A stretch of 64,000 bases of DNA from the NCBI GenBank assembly GCA_030729785.1, contig JANQWS010000011.1, positions 53,703 through 117,702 of the forward strand. The letters are read 5' to 3'. The DNA is from Algoriphagus sp. (lineage in GTDB: Bacteria; Bacteroidota; Bacteroidia; Cytophagales; Cyclobacteriaceae). Positions 1 to 9,029 of this stretch are shown here, piece after piece (position 1 is the first letter of the stretch; every line of letters begins with the position of its first letter). Below the pieces are notes generated by a model, which saw nothing but the letters and a program-made list of their open reading frames with translations, did not search any database and was not told the DNA's origin. The position numbers and the translations under genes were made by a program.

Positions 1-492
1 GAATACTTTGTAGAAGCTGCAAAAAAGGTGATTGATCGAGACCCAAATGTGCGCTTTGTCATGGCAGGATCTGGAGATCTATTGACTAAGATGGTGGAAC
101 GCGTTGCAGAACTTCGTATGGGAAACAAATTTCATTTTACCGGATTCTTGAAAGGGGATGATGTCGATCATATGTACGCAATTAGTGACGTGTATGTAAT
201 GCCTTCCGTGTCGGAACCGTTCGGTATTGCACCTTTGGAAGCTGTTCGACACAATACCCCCGTGATTATCTCCAAACAATCTGGAGTGGCTGAGGTATTG
301 ACGAATGCAATCAAAATTGATTTCTGGGATGTAGATGCGATGGCTGATGCCATTTTTGGACTTTTGCATTACCACAGTATCGCTCGAATGTTTACGGAAC
401 TAGGAGCATCGGAATTGAAAAAATTGAAATGGGAGCATGTCGCTGCCAAACTAGTCACAGTTTACGAAAAAACTATAGCTCAACGCGCATGA
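1..492 (+). CDS. GT4-family glycosyltransferase, C-terminal part (5' truncated by window)
   Basis: The reading frame is open from base 1, so the gene starts upstream of the window; 163 residues are visible. They make up the nucleotide-sugar-binding half of a GT-B glycosyltransferase: the MAGSGD turn, the FTGF strand, and an E-x7-E element in SEPFGIAPLEA, which in GT4 enzymes contacts the donor sugar nucleotide. The stop overlaps the start of the GH57 gene (ATGA), so the two are probably translationally coupled. Paired with a GH57 enzyme, a role in alpha-glucan or glycogen metabolism is likely (inference); the acceptor cannot be told from this fragment. Confidence 0.88.
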   Translation, partial: EYFVEAAKKVIDRDPNVRFVMAGSGDLLTKMVERVAELRMGNKFHFTGFLKGDDVDHMYAISDVYVMPSVSEPFGIAPLEAVRHNTPVIISKQSGVAEVLTNAIKIDFWDVDAMADAIFGLLHYHSIARMFTELGASELKKLKWEHVAAKLVTVYEKTIAQRA

Positions 493-1691
493 GAACGATC
501 TGTTTTTATTTCCAAGTACATCAACCCTTCCGATTAAAGCCTTACCGATTTTTTGATATTGGGGAAGACCACTACTATTGGAATGACTACCTCAATCGGA
601 GCGTTATTCGAAAAGTGGCACAAAAATGCTACCTCCCAATGAATGCTTTATTGCTTGAACTCATCCAGCGTTATGAGGGTCGATTCAAGGTAGCTTTTTC
701 CATTTCTGGCACCTTTTTGGACCAATTAGAAGCTTATGCCCCTGATGTGCTTGAAAGTTTCCAGCGCTTAGTTGCCACAGGTCATGTAGAACTTCTCAAC
801 GAAACCTATTCCCACTCTTTAGCAGCCCTCAAAAGCAAGGAAGAATTTGCATCCTTAGTTCACAAGCACCAAGGTCGAATTAAGGAACTCTTTAACGGCT
901 ATAGCCCAAAAGTTTTCAGAAATACAGAATTGATTTATTCAGATCAAATCGGAGCTCTTGTAGCTGAATTGGGTTACCAAGGAATTTTGACCGAAGGTGC
1001 CAAGCATGTTTTGGGATGGAAAAGCCCCAATTACGTCTATTCCAATTCGGTGAATCCAAAGCTGAAGGTGCTCTTGAAAAATTTTCGCCTATCGGATGAC
1101 ATTGCCTTTCGTTTTGGAGATAAATCATGGGGAGATTTTCCCCTAACCACAGATAAATTTGTGTCGTGGCTCAACGCCCTTCCTAAAGAAGAACCCGTAG
1201 TCAACCTTTTTATGGATTACGAAACGTTTGGGGAGCACCAATGGGCAGAATCAGGAATTTTTGACTTTATGCGACACCTCCCTGAGACAATTTTCACTCA
1301 GTCCAACTTTACCTTCTCCACCCCTAGCGAAGTGATAAACGCACTTCCTTCAGTCGGAAACATTCATGTACCTACTCCTATTTCTTGGGCAGATGAAGAA
1401 CGTGACCTCACTGCATGGTTGGGCAATGACATGCAAGACGAAGCATTTGACCGCTTATTTGAACTGGAAAAAAATATTAGAAAGGTCAGTGACCCAGATC
1501 TCCTTCGAGATTGGGAATACCTTCAGACCTCCGATCATTTTTACTACATCTGTACCAAATTCTTCTCGGATGGATCAGTACATGACTATTTTAGCCCTTA
1601 CGATACCCCCTACGATGCCTTCATCAACTACATGAATATCTTGAGTGACTTTATTTTACGAGTGAATGCGCACCTTAAAAACTCTGCCTAA
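489..1691 (+). CDS. Glycoside hydrolase family 57 (alpha-amylase/glucanase-like)
   Basis: A 400-residue protein starting at ATG 489. An open frame extends upstream, but this start overlaps the preceding stop and places the family motif HQPF near the N-terminus. GH57 signatures are visible: HQPFRL (motif 1), NETYSHS, RNTELIYS (region of the catalytic nucleophile Glu) and MDYETFGEHQW (Asp/Glu region of motif 4). GH57 enzymes hydrolyse or branch alpha-1,4-glucans with retention of configuration. There is no signal peptide, so it probably acts in the cytoplasm on storage glucan. It forms a tight pair with the upstream GT4 gene. Exact specificity (amylase, branching enzyme or 4-alpha-glucanotransferase) is not resolved. 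At about 400 residues it matches the short alpha-amylase-like GH57 proteins. Confidence 0.87.
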   Translation: MRTICFYFQVHQPFRLKPYRFFDIGEDHYYWNDYLNRSVIRKVAQKCYLPMNALLLELIQRYEGRFKVAFSISGTFLDQLEAYAPDVLESFQRLVATGHVELLNETYSHSLAALKSKEEFASLVHKHQGRIKELFNGYSPKVFRNTELIYSDQIGALVAELGYQGILTEGAKHVLGWKSPNYVYSNSVNPKLKVLLKNFRLSDDIAFRFGDKSWGDFPLTTDKFVSWLNALPKEEPVVNLFMDYETFGEHQWAESGIFDFMRHLPETIFTQSNFTFSTPSEVINALPSVGNIHVPTPISWADEERDLTAWLGNDMQDEAFDRLFELEKNIRKVSDPDLLRDWEYLQTSDHFYYICTKFFSDGSVHDYFSPYDTPYDAFINYMNILSDFILRVNAHLKNSA

Positions 1692-1752
1692 ATGGAATTC
1701 AACTGGGTCTAAACCAGAAAGTATCGGTTCAGATTAGCGTAGAATAAAAAAA

Positions 1753-2574
1753 TCAATAGCTCTCAGAGGAGTTCGGAAAATCCTTCGATTTCACATCCGC
1801 AATGTAATTTTGAAAGGCTTCGGTCATGGTTTTTTGCAGGTCTGCATAGCGCCGTAAGAATCGAGGCTTAAACTCTTGGGTGATTCCCAAGAGGTCGTGC
1901 ATGACGAGCACTTGCCCATCCACATCCCCGCCGGCACCAATTCCAATTACCGGTATGGCGAGGGCTTCTGCCACGCGCTTGCCTAAGGCAGCAGGAATTT
2001 TTTCCAAAACAAGAGCAAAGCACCCACAGGCCTCTAGTAATTTGGCATCCTCGATTAATTTTTCAGCTTCCTCCTCCTCACGAGCTCGAACGGTGTAGGT
2101 ACCAAACTTATAAATAGACTGTGGTGTCAAGCCCAAATGTCCCATGACTGGCACCCCTGCACTCAATATCCGTAAGACGGATTCCTTAATTTCTGCACCT
2201 CCCTCTACTTTAACTGCATGCGCTCCAGATTCCTTCATAATTCGGATAGCCGAGCGAAGAGCCTCCGAACTATTGCCTTGGTAGTTTCCAAAAGGAATAT
2301 CCACCACGACAAAAGCTCTTTTTACTGCCCGTACCACAGCCGATGCATGGTAGATCATCTGATCCAAAGTGATTGGTAGGGTAGTTTCATGGCCTGCCAT
2401 GACATTCGATGCCGAATCCCCTACCAAAAGAATATCCATCCCTGCTTCATCTACGATTTTTGCCATCGAAAAATCGTAGGCTGTCAGCATAGAGATTTTT
2501 TCGCCGCGAAGCTTCATCTCTTGAAGCGTATGCGTTGTGATGCGCTTCACTGAAGCAGAAGAATGAAGGGACAT
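1753..2574 (-). CDS. panB: 3-methyl-2-oxobutanoate hydroxymethyltransferase
   Basis: A 273-residue protein of normal length for PanB, the first enzyme of pantothenate synthesis: alpha-ketoisovalerate plus 5,10-methylene-THF gives ketopantoate. Characteristic segments are [33 protein letters not shown] (metal/substrate Asp), [14 protein letters not shown] and [20 protein letters not shown]. It is the last gene of a minus-strand run waaA-rsgA-PRTase-panB, 6 bp after the phosphoribosyltransferase gene, so it is likely cotranscribed. No other pantothenate gene lies beside it. Cytoplasmic. Confidence 0.96.
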   Translation of the reverse strand: MSLHSSASVKRITTHTLQEMKLRGEKISMLTAYDFSMAKIVDEAGMDILLVGDSASNVMAGHETTLPITLDQMIYHASAVVRAVKRAFVVVDIPFGNYQGNSSEALRSAIRIMKESGAHAVKVEGGAEIKESVLRILSAGVPVMGHLGLTPQSIYKFGTYTVRAREEEEAEKLIEDAKLLEACGCFALVLEKIPAALGKRVAEALAIPVIGIGAGGDVDGQVLVMHDLLGITQEFKPRFLRRYADLQKTMTEAFQNYIADVKSKDFPNSSESY

Positions 2575-2580
2575 GATAAC

Positions 2581-3075
2581 TTAGTGTAGGTGAACAGCGT
2601 AGGAATTGTCTGAAAAATCAACGCGAATGTGCTCGTTGAAGGTGGTTGCCAATTCAAATCCTGTGTAATCTGGTTTAACTGGAAAAAGACCATGGCTACG
2701 ATTGACTAGTACGGCAATTTCCATTTTTTCAACCTCATGCCCTAAAAAAGGTTTGAGCGCATACACAAGGGTTTTGCCCGTATTGAGTACATCGTCAACT
2801 AGTAGAATTGTTTTCCCTTTTAAAGGAATGTCAACAGAAAGCATTACCTCGGAAGTAGAAACCGCCTGCTTATCCAAAATAACTTCCACTTCCTCTACCT
2901 GAAGGGGAGAAATCTTCCGTAGCTCTGTAGCAATCAGATGCCCCAAGATGGTGCCCATTCCAGTAATCCCTGCGACCACCATCCCTCCTGTAGCATGGAG
3001 ATTTCGCTCATAGATTTCAAAAGCCATTCGGGTGATCTTTTGCCCTACTTGCTTGTGATTCAGTACCTCACTCAT
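2581..3075 (-). CDS. PyrR-like phosphoribosyltransferase family protein
   Basis: A 164-residue type I phosphoribosyltransferase. The PRPP-binding loop is ILLVDDVLNTGKTL (two adjacent Asp followed by TGKT). The following VLVNRSHGLFPVKPDYTGFEL resembles the region after the PRPP loop in PyrR and uracil phosphoribosyltransferases. The gene is not beside any pyrimidine gene; it sits between rsgA (55 bp upstream) and panB (6 bp downstream). Whether it still transfers phosphoribose or binds RNA as a pyr regulator cannot be read from the sequence, so no gene symbol is given. Cytoplasmic. Confidence 0.85.
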   Translation of the reverse strand: MSEVLNHKQVGQKITRMAFEIYERNLHATGGMVVAGITGMGTILGHLIATELRKISPLQVEEVEVILDKQAVSTSEVMLSVDIPLKGKTILLVDDVLNTGKTLVYALKPFLGHEVEKMEIAVLVNRSHGLFPVKPDYTGFELATTFNEHIRVDFSDNSYAVHLH

Positions 3076-3130
3076 GGATTGATATTTTAAGAATGAAAAT
3101 TAGACCAATTTACCCTAGTTTCAAAACACT

Positions 3131-4054
3131 TTATCGATAGCTATCCTCTTGGTGGAGTATATTCAAGTAGCTCTGGTACCGATAGGGATGAATGTAGCCC
3201 TCCTCCAATTTTTGAAGCACCGTACACCCAGGCTCATTTACATGCGTACAATTGTTGTATTTACACTGCCCCAAGAACTGCCGCATTTCTGGGAAAAAAT
3301 GAGACAATTCCTCGTCTTCCACATCCAAAATCCCAAATTCCTTTATTCCTGGTGTATCGATTAAGTCTCCTGCACCTGGCAAGAAAAATAATTCTGCAAA
3401 TGTAGTAGTATGCACTCCTTTGGCACTGTAACCTGATATTTCTTTAGTATCCTGCCTTGCATTAGGTAAAAGAGAATTCAATAAGGTACTTTTTCCCACA
3501 CCCGAATGCCCAGAAATAAGACTTGATTTACCTTGAATATGGGGAAACAGCTTGGTATCAAGATTTTTGTCCACCAAGGCAGAAACCTCCAGTACAGGAT
3601 ATCCAAGAGGCTCGTAAATCTCATGAATATCTTGAAGCCAATCTTGCTCTTCCTCACCTTCAAGTTGGTCCATCTTATTGACAAGTAGCAGGGTGGGTAT
3701 TCCATAGCTCTCGGTAGCGACTAAAAAACGATCTATAAAGCCTAAGGAGGTTCTTGGCTTCTTCATCGTAATCACCAAAATAGCTTGGTCTATATTGCTG
3801 GCAATAATGTGTGAAAAATGCTGTTTTCGTGTTGACTTTCGAATTACATAATTGTCCCGCTGCAAAATTTCTTCGATCACCGCAGACTCCTGTCCTACTT
3901 CTTTTTCCAAAATTACCCAATCCCCTACAGCAATTGGATTGGTCAATTTGAGTTCATCTTGTTTAAATTTTCCTTTTAACCGCGCAGAAAGTATCCCTTG
4001 CTCCGTATGAACTAGGTACCAGCTCCCTGTAGATTTGATGACTCTCCCTTTCAT
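3131..4054 (-). CDS. rsgA: Small ribosomal subunit biogenesis GTPase RsgA (YjeQ)
   Basis: A 307-residue circularly permuted GTPase. An N-terminal OB-fold (about residues 1-65) precedes the G domain with motifs in permuted order: G4 NKMD (126-129), G1 P-loop GHSGVGKST (182-190) and G3 DTPG (233-236). The C-terminal zinc-binding motif C264-x4-C269-x-H271-x5-C277 is intact. RsgA acts in late maturation of the 30S subunit. The start overlaps the waaA stop by 4 bp, so the genes are probably coupled. Confidence 0.96.
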   Translation of the reverse strand: MKGRVIKSTGSWYLVHTEQGILSARLKGKFKQDELKLTNPIAVGDWVILEKEVGQESAVIEEILQRDNYVIRKSTRKQHFSHIIASNIDQAILVITMKKPRTSLGFIDRFLVATESYGIPTLLLVNKMDQLEGEEEQDWLQDIHEIYEPLGYPVLEVSALVDKNLDTKLFPHIQGKSSLISGHSGVGKSTLLNSLLPNARQDTKEISGYSAKGVHTTTFAELFFLPGAGDLIDTPGIKEFGILDVEDEELSHFFPEMRQFLGQCKYNNCTHVNEPGCTVLQKLEEGYIHPYRYQSYLNILHQEDSYR

Positions 4055-5298
4055 TTTGTTTGCGTTGAGGCAGTTAGTAGTTCAACAATTCGTGCAGCAG
4101 CCCCCAAGTTCGAATTTACCCATTGATGAGCTGCGGCTACGGATTGAGTGTAAAATTCCGGCTGATCAAGACGGGTGACTACGTCGTGAAGTTCTTTTGT
4201 ATTCTTTACTGCAAACCCACATCCAGCTACTTGACTCTGTTCAGCTTCTGGAAATTTGGATACTTGCTGAGGCTTACCAAAAATTACTGGGACACCAAAA
4301 CCCAAGGGCTCCAAAATATTGTGTAGCCCTTTACCAAAGCCTCCACCTACATACGCCATATGAGCAAATTGGTAGAGTGAAGACAGCATACCAATATTGT
4401 CAATAAATAAGATTCGATGAGAATTTTCTTCTCTCCAGTCGGAATATTTTTGTGTGGGAGCAGCAAGTCTAGCAGACCAGCGTTCTATGGCAACAGGATC
4501 AATGGCATGCGGCGCAATGATCCAAAGCCATTCTGGTTTGGATTGGATCAAAGGAATAAGTAGATCCATATCTTCTTCCCAGGCAGACCCGATGACTATA
4601 GCGGTACGTCCTTGAATCCAATTTTTTAGTTTAGGAAAGTCTAGGGGTTGGGAAGCAGTTGCTGCCACACGATCAAAACGCGTATCGCCAGTAAAACTCA
4701 CTTGGGTGCAATTTAGCTGTGCCAAGAGCTGAACGCTCACTTCATTCTGAGTAAAAATCCAGTCCATATTGACCAGCATCTTTCGAAAAAACCCACCATA
4801 CCACGAAAAATATGCTTGTTCAGGTCTCAAAGAAGCTGCAATCAGGTAAGTAGGAATGGCTTTATTTTTCAATGCCTGTAGGTGATGGTACCACAGGTCG
4901 TACTTAACAAAAATACTTCTGCTAGGCTGTAAAACCTCCACAAATCGCTCTGCCATCCTTCTTCGATCTAGTGGGAGATACGTAATCCAATCCACTCCTG
5001 CCTGTGGTTTTTTGCTTACCGGTTCATAGCCAGAAGCACTAAAAAAACTAACCACTACCCAGGTTTCTGGTTCGCTCATCTTCAGGGCAGCAATTACCGG
5101 TTTAGCTTGCTCATATTCCCCAAGAGAGGCTACATGAAACCAGGTCAAAGGTCCAGCATGAGTGGTACGAAAGTTTGCAAGCGGAGAAATTAAATTTTTT
5201 CGTTGGTTTAAAAAGAACCTAATTTTTGGCACAAAAACACCTACGAGGGGCAGCAACCCGCCTACCATTTCCATCACTAGGTAATAGAGTACATTCAT
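4051..5298 (-). CDS. waaA: 3-deoxy-D-manno-octulosonic acid (Kdo) transferase
   Basis: A 415-residue GT30-family protein with an N-terminal hydrophobic anchor (VMEMVGGLLPLVGVF). Family features include WFHVASLGEYEQAKPVI in the N-terminal domain, VKYDLWYH, and the C-terminal AYVGGGFGKGLHNILEPLG donor-binding loop. It adds Kdo from CMP-Kdo to lipid IVA at the inner membrane, so the organism makes LPS. It is the first gene of the minus-strand run and overlaps rsgA by 4 bp. A TACTTTTG-like -7 element reads on the minus strand at 5310-5303, directly upstream of the start, but no good -33 element was seen. Confidence 0.94.
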   Translation of the reverse strand: MNVLYYLVMEMVGGLLPLVGVFVPKIRFFLNQRKNLISPLANFRTTHAGPLTWFHVASLGEYEQAKPVIAALKMSEPETWVVVSFFSASGYEPVSKKPQAGVDWITYLPLDRRRMAERFVEVLQPSRSIFVKYDLWYHHLQALKNKAIPTYLIAASLRPEQAYFSWYGGFFRKMLVNMDWIFTQNEVSVQLLAQLNCTQVSFTGDTRFDRVAATASQPLDFPKLKNWIQGRTAIVIGSAWEEDMDLLIPLIQSKPEWLWIIAPHAIDPVAIERWSARLAAPTQKYSDWREENSHRILFIDNIGMLSSLYQFAHMAYVGGGFGKGLHNILEPLGFGVPVIFGKPQQVSKFPEAEQSQVAGCGFAVKNTKELHDVVTRLDQPEFYTQSVAAAHQWVNSNLGAAARIVELLTASTQTK

Positions 5299-5468
5299 CC
5301 CTCAAAAGTAGGCATTCCCTCAGACATCTATATTTTTTTTCGTTTTTGCTTGCATGAATACCCTGAGCTTCTTTTTTTTACATCCTATAAGTCAAACTTT
5401 TACGATCCATCACCCTCGAAATAGTACGCTAATCCCTAAAAGTTTGGGCGGACAGGTAAGCAATTGAA

Positions 5469-5960
5469 ATGATTAAAGTTTTGTTCGTTTGTTTGGGCAA
5501 TATCTGCCGTTCTCCTTTGGCAGAAGGAATTTTTAATGCCAAAATTAAAAGCTTGGGATTGGATAAAAAAATCAAATCAGATAGTGCTGGAACCTCTGAC
5601 TTTCATATTGGGGAACTCCCAGATGAACGAACTATTCGCTGTGCTACGAAAAATAAGGTCCCTATTCAGCACCGTGGGAGACAGGTGCATCGAACAGATT
5701 TTCGGGAGTTTAATTACATCGTTGCGATGGATGAGCAAAATCTGAAAAACTTAAATCAACTCAAAGAGAAAACCCCTTATCAAAATACAAATGTCCACCT
5801 AATGCGGAACTTTGCAGCTGGAGGGACAGGACTTCCGGTACCGGACCCTTATTATGGTGGAGAAAAAGAGTTTGAAGAAGTATATCAGATTCTAGATGAA
5901 GCCTTAGATGGATTTTTAAGTCATTTAAAAGGAGAGCATTCACACCTATTTGAAAAATAG
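5469..5960 (+). CDS. Low-molecular-weight protein-tyrosine phosphatase
   Basis: A 163-residue protein. The catalytic C(X)5R loop is near the N-terminus (C8-LGNIC-R14-S), and the general acid Asp lies in DPYYGG (D126), as in the LMW-PTP/Wzb family. It hydrolyses phosphotyrosine or small aryl phosphates; Wzb-type members dephosphorylate tyrosine kinases of polysaccharide export, but no such kinase is nearby. It is a single gene, divergent from waaA and convergent with the oxidoreductase gene downstream. Cytoplasmic. Confidence 0.95.
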   Translation: MIKVLFVCLGNICRSPLAEGIFNAKIKSLGLDKKIKSDSAGTSDFHIGELPDERTIRCATKNKVPIQHRGRQVHRTDFREFNYIVAMDEQNLKNLNQLKEKTPYQNTNVHLMRNFAAGGTGLPVPDPYYGGEKEFEEVYQILDEALDGFLSHLKGEHSHLFEK

Positions 5961-6156
5961 AAGACGCTCTGCTAGGCATGCGCTCGCTACCTCTTACCAT
6001 TTTATAAGTTAGAACTTCCCACTTTTACACCAGATTCAAAAAAAAAGAAAGTCATTTAATCCATTGGGGTCCATTTTACTTTTTGTAGGCAAAGATGATG
6101 CGTCAGGTAACCCAGCACTGAGCAAAGAGCAGCCTCCAGTACCTCTAATCACACTT

Positions 6157-7263
6157 TTATCTTGGGAGGGTTACCTTTTGACCAGATTTGACCGCTTGGT
6201 AGATGGCCTCTACTAGGTACATATCCTTAAGTCCCTCCTCACCATCTACAGGGACTAGGGGTTGTTTATCGTCGAAAATAAGTGCAGCCATCTCATCCAT
6301 TTGGGTGGTTTGGTGGGTGACATGTGGGTGCTGTAATGGACCTGAATGGGTCCAGGCCTTTATGGGCCCATAACCTGTAGAAGGCTGCATTTCTGCAAAG
6401 CCTTTTGTTCCACTCAGGAAAAATTTATCCAAATAATTGAGTGAATAGGTAGATAGGCAGGAGGCAGTAGCACCAGAAGGGAAGCCCATCTGAAAAGTGA
6501 TGGTCTCGTCTATACCCTCCCCAAATTTGACAGGGTCTGTTTTGGACTCTTGAGCAGTCACCCAGATGGGTTCTTCTCCAAGCAGGTACCGAGCTCCGTT
6601 GATGGAATAGATACCAATATCCATCATGGCCCCTCCTCCAGAAAGTGCTTTATTCAGCCTCCATTGCGAAGGGTTACCAATCACAAAACCACTCAATCCT
6701 TGAAAAAATAAAGTTTTGCCAAACTCCCCTGCCCGCTGCCGCTTGACGACATCGAGGGTGTTCGCCTCAAAGTGCATACGGTAGCCTATCAAGAGCCGAA
6801 CTCCAGCAGTTTTACAGGCAGCTATCATCTCCTTCCCTTCTTGGGACGAAATAGCCATAGGTTTTTCACAAATGACATGTTTACCCGCTTTCGCCACGGC
6901 AACTGTATGCTCCTTGTGCAAGGCATTTGGGGTAATCACATAAACTGCATCGATATCCTTGTTATTCTTGATTTCCGCTACTGTATCGTAGGAATAGCAA
7001 TTCTGCGGAGGTATCCCATATTTCTGCTGCCACAATTCTATTTTAGATGGGGTGCCGCTAATCACTCCTACTAATTTGGCTCGTGTACATGTTTTCATTG
7101 CCTCGGCCACACGAGTAGCGTAGCTTCCAAGCCCCATGAGAGCTACGCGTAATACTCTTTGATCTTTTTGACCAGATTCCTGTGCAAGACTGTTGGCAAA
7201 TGGAAGACTAAGTGCAAGCGTAGTAAGACCTGCTTGTTGAAGAAAATGACGGCGTGTAGGCAT
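6157..7263 (-). CDS. Tat-exported Gfo/Idh/MocA-family oxidoreductase
   Basis: A 368-residue protein. The N-terminus MPTRRHFLQQAG followed by a hydrophobic stretch and ANSLAQ is a twin-arginine signal, so the protein is probably exported folded with its nucleotide cofactor. The Rossmann domain has GLGSYAT (44-50), and the family motif CEKP (EKP at 133-135) supplies the catalytic Lys region. GGGAMMDIGIYSIN in the C-terminal domain is typical of the glucose-fructose oxidoreductase branch. The substrate is probably a sugar or inositol; the identity is unknown. The two sugar dehydrogenase genes that follow on the plus strand fit a periplasmic sugar-oxidation theme (inference). Confidence 0.9.
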   Translation of the reverse strand: MPTRRHFLQQAGLTTLALSLPFANSLAQESGQKDQRVLRVALMGLGSYATRVAEAMKTCTRAKLVGVISGTPSKIELWQQKYGIPPQNCYSYDTVAEIKNNKDIDAVYVITPNALHKEHTVAVAKAGKHVICEKPMAISSQEGKEMIAACKTAGVRLLIGYRMHFEANTLDVVKRQRAGEFGKTLFFQGLSGFVIGNPSQWRLNKALSGGGAMMDIGIYSINGARYLLGEEPIWVTAQESKTDPVKFGEGIDETITFQMGFPSGATASCLSTYSLNYLDKFFLSGTKGFAEMQPSTGYGPIKAWTHSGPLQHPHVTHQTTQMDEMAALIFDDKQPLVPVDGEEGLKDMYLVEAIYQAVKSGQKVTLPR

Positions 7264-7724
7264 GCGTAGTTAGAGATTAGATGGTAAAAGTTAGCAAAAT
7301 CGAACTGCTAGACACAGTAATTCCTGCTTTTTTACTTAAAATTAGTTGATCATCCTCAATTTCAGCAGTAGCTTAAAATCTGTTTGAGTTACCTCAAAAA
7401 ATCGACGACAGCCCAAAGACCATGGCTCAATAAAATGAACTTCAAAGCGTATTTCTTTTGTAGCCGAGAAAGCAGGAGTTTAAAGAGATTTCGCAAAGCA
7501 GATGTATCCTTACAAAAGCTCCTCCAACTTTATACGCTAGGGTAGCATTCAATCAATAATGAAGCAGAGGGGTTGTTCCCACTTAAGAGTCACCAAGTAG
7601 GATAAACCACGAGTCAGCAAAGTCAAGGATTATTTTTTTCAAGGCTATAATTCAAACCACTACTCACATTTATGCTGAGAAGTAACTAGAGATTTTTACA
7701 TTTGTGAACTAACCTAATTCTCTT
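7264..7724. other. 461-bp intergenic region without a gene
   Basis: No convincing reading frame was seen. It lies between two divergently transcribed genes and should hold both promoters. On the plus strand a TACATTTG -7-like element is at 7697-7704, about 20 bp before the sugar dehydrogenase start; no good TTTG -33 partner is visible at the usual 19-bp spacing. No strong palindrome was noticed. Confidence 0.5.
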
Positions 7725-8882
7725 ATGACCAAACGTTTGCAGTATTTGTCCCTGGTCGCACTTTTGGCGACCCCTTTCTTTTTGTTTTCCTGTGGCCCAA
7801 AAGAAGAAGTTCTTGTCATTGACGAAACATTCGCCACCCAAACCGAAAACTTACTTATCAAAGTAGATACCCTCCATAGCGAATTGGAAAATCCCTGGGG
7901 GATGACCTGGCTTCCCGATGGAAGGCTTCTCGTTACCGAGCGAAAAGGAGAGATTTTGGTATTTAACGAAGATAAATTTACCGGTGAAAAAATCTTGGGT
8001 CTTCCTGCAGTACACCAGGTCAATCAAGCGGGGCTTTTGGATATTGCTGTGCATCCCAACTATGCAGAAAATGGCTGGATTTACATTTCCTATGCCAAAC
8101 ACTTTGAAGACAGTACCGGTGCTACTACCATCTTAAGATTCAAATTGGAGGGAACTACCGCTGTGGAACAAGAAGAATTAATCGTAGCAGGTCCATCTTG
8201 GAAGGGCGGGCGTCACTTTGGGAGCCGGATCATTTTTGATAACGCTGGTTACCTTTATTTTTCCAATGGTGACAAAGGAAATATTCCGATGAATGCCCAA
8301 AATTTAAACAATGCGCATGGCAAAATCCACCGGATCAAGGACGATGGAAGTATTCCTGAAGACAACCCATTCCAAGACTCCCTAGGAAATAGAAGTTCCA
8401 TTTGGACCTACGGCAACAGAAACCCACAGGGGCTAATTTACGATTCCGAAAACGACCGAATTTGGGAAGTTGAACACGGGCCGATGGGGGGAGACGAATT
8501 GAACCTGATTGAGAAGGGAAAAAATTATGGATGGCCTGTAATCACCTATGGGATTAACTACGATGGAACCCCTATCACTGAATTCACCGAAAAAGAAGGG
8601 ATGGAACAACCGAAGCATTACTGGGTACCTTCCATTGCTACTTGTGGACTAGCCCTAGTCACTTCCGATAAGTACCCTGCTTGGAAAGGAAATATCTTAG
8701 TAGCTGCCTTGGCCAAGCAGCACATTGCTCGAGTGGAAATGAATGGAACTACGTACGTAAAAGAAGAAAAACTACTCCAAGACATCGGTAGAGTGCGGCA
8801 AGTAGCTCAGAGCCCTGATGGCTACATTTACGCGATTACAGAAGCGACTGGATTATTGGTAAAACTACTTCCCATCCGCTAA
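7725..8882 (+). CDS. PQQ-dependent aldose sugar dehydrogenase-like lipoprotein (copy 1)
   Basis: A 385-residue beta-propeller of the glucose/sorbosone dehydrogenase (YliI/Asd) family. A lipoprotein signal ends with FLFSC, lipidated Cys 23. Family motifs are NPWGMTWLPDGRLLVTER, NQAGLLDIAVHPNY, YGNRNPQGL, VEHGPMGGDELN and GKNYGWPVITYG; the His-Gly-Pro segment is in the calcium/PQQ region. The expected activity is oxidation of aldose sugars with PQQ at the cell envelope. It is followed by a near-duplicate gene after 147 bp and is separated from it by its own terminator. No PQQ synthesis genes are visible. Confidence 0.92.
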   Translation: MTKRLQYLSLVALLATPFFLFSCGPKEEVLVIDETFATQTENLLIKVDTLHSELENPWGMTWLPDGRLLVTERKGEILVFNEDKFTGEKILGLPAVHQVNQAGLLDIAVHPNYAENGWIYISYAKHFEDSTGATTILRFKLEGTTAVEQEELIVAGPSWKGGRHFGSRIIFDNAGYLYFSNGDKGNIPMNAQNLNNAHGKIHRIKDDGSIPEDNPFQDSLGNRSSIWTYGNRNPQGLIYDSENDRIWEVEHGPMGGDELNLIEKGKNYGWPVITYGINYDGTPITEFTEKEGMEQPKHYWVPSIATCGLALVTSDKYPAWKGNILVAALAKQHIARVEMNGTTYVKEEKLLQDIGRVRQVAQSPDGYIYAITEATGLLVKLLPIR

Positions 8883-8901
8883 AACTTCCACCCCTACTCA
8901 G

Positions 8902-8942
8902 AAAGAGGCTGTTCCAAGCAAAGGAGTCAGCCTCTTTTTTTG
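8902..8942 (+). terminator. Rho-independent terminator after first sugar dehydrogenase
   Basis: An inverted repeat AAAGAGGCTG (8902-8911) / CAGCCTCTTT (8928-8937) with a 16-nt loop, running into a T tract. It lies 20 bp after the stop codon, so the second dehydrogenase must have its own promoter. Confidence 0.88.
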
Positions 8943-9029
8943 TTCCCTGGCAGGATTAATAATAATTTAATTTCATCCTTTAAACTCTTGGTAGCGACCA
9001 AGCGTTACTAGGATGTAATCTTGAACGGC

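Noticed and set aside
429..488. Earlier in-frame start for the GH57 gene
   Set aside because: The extra residues overlap the glycosyltransferase gene and are not family-like; the HQPF motif fits a start at 489.
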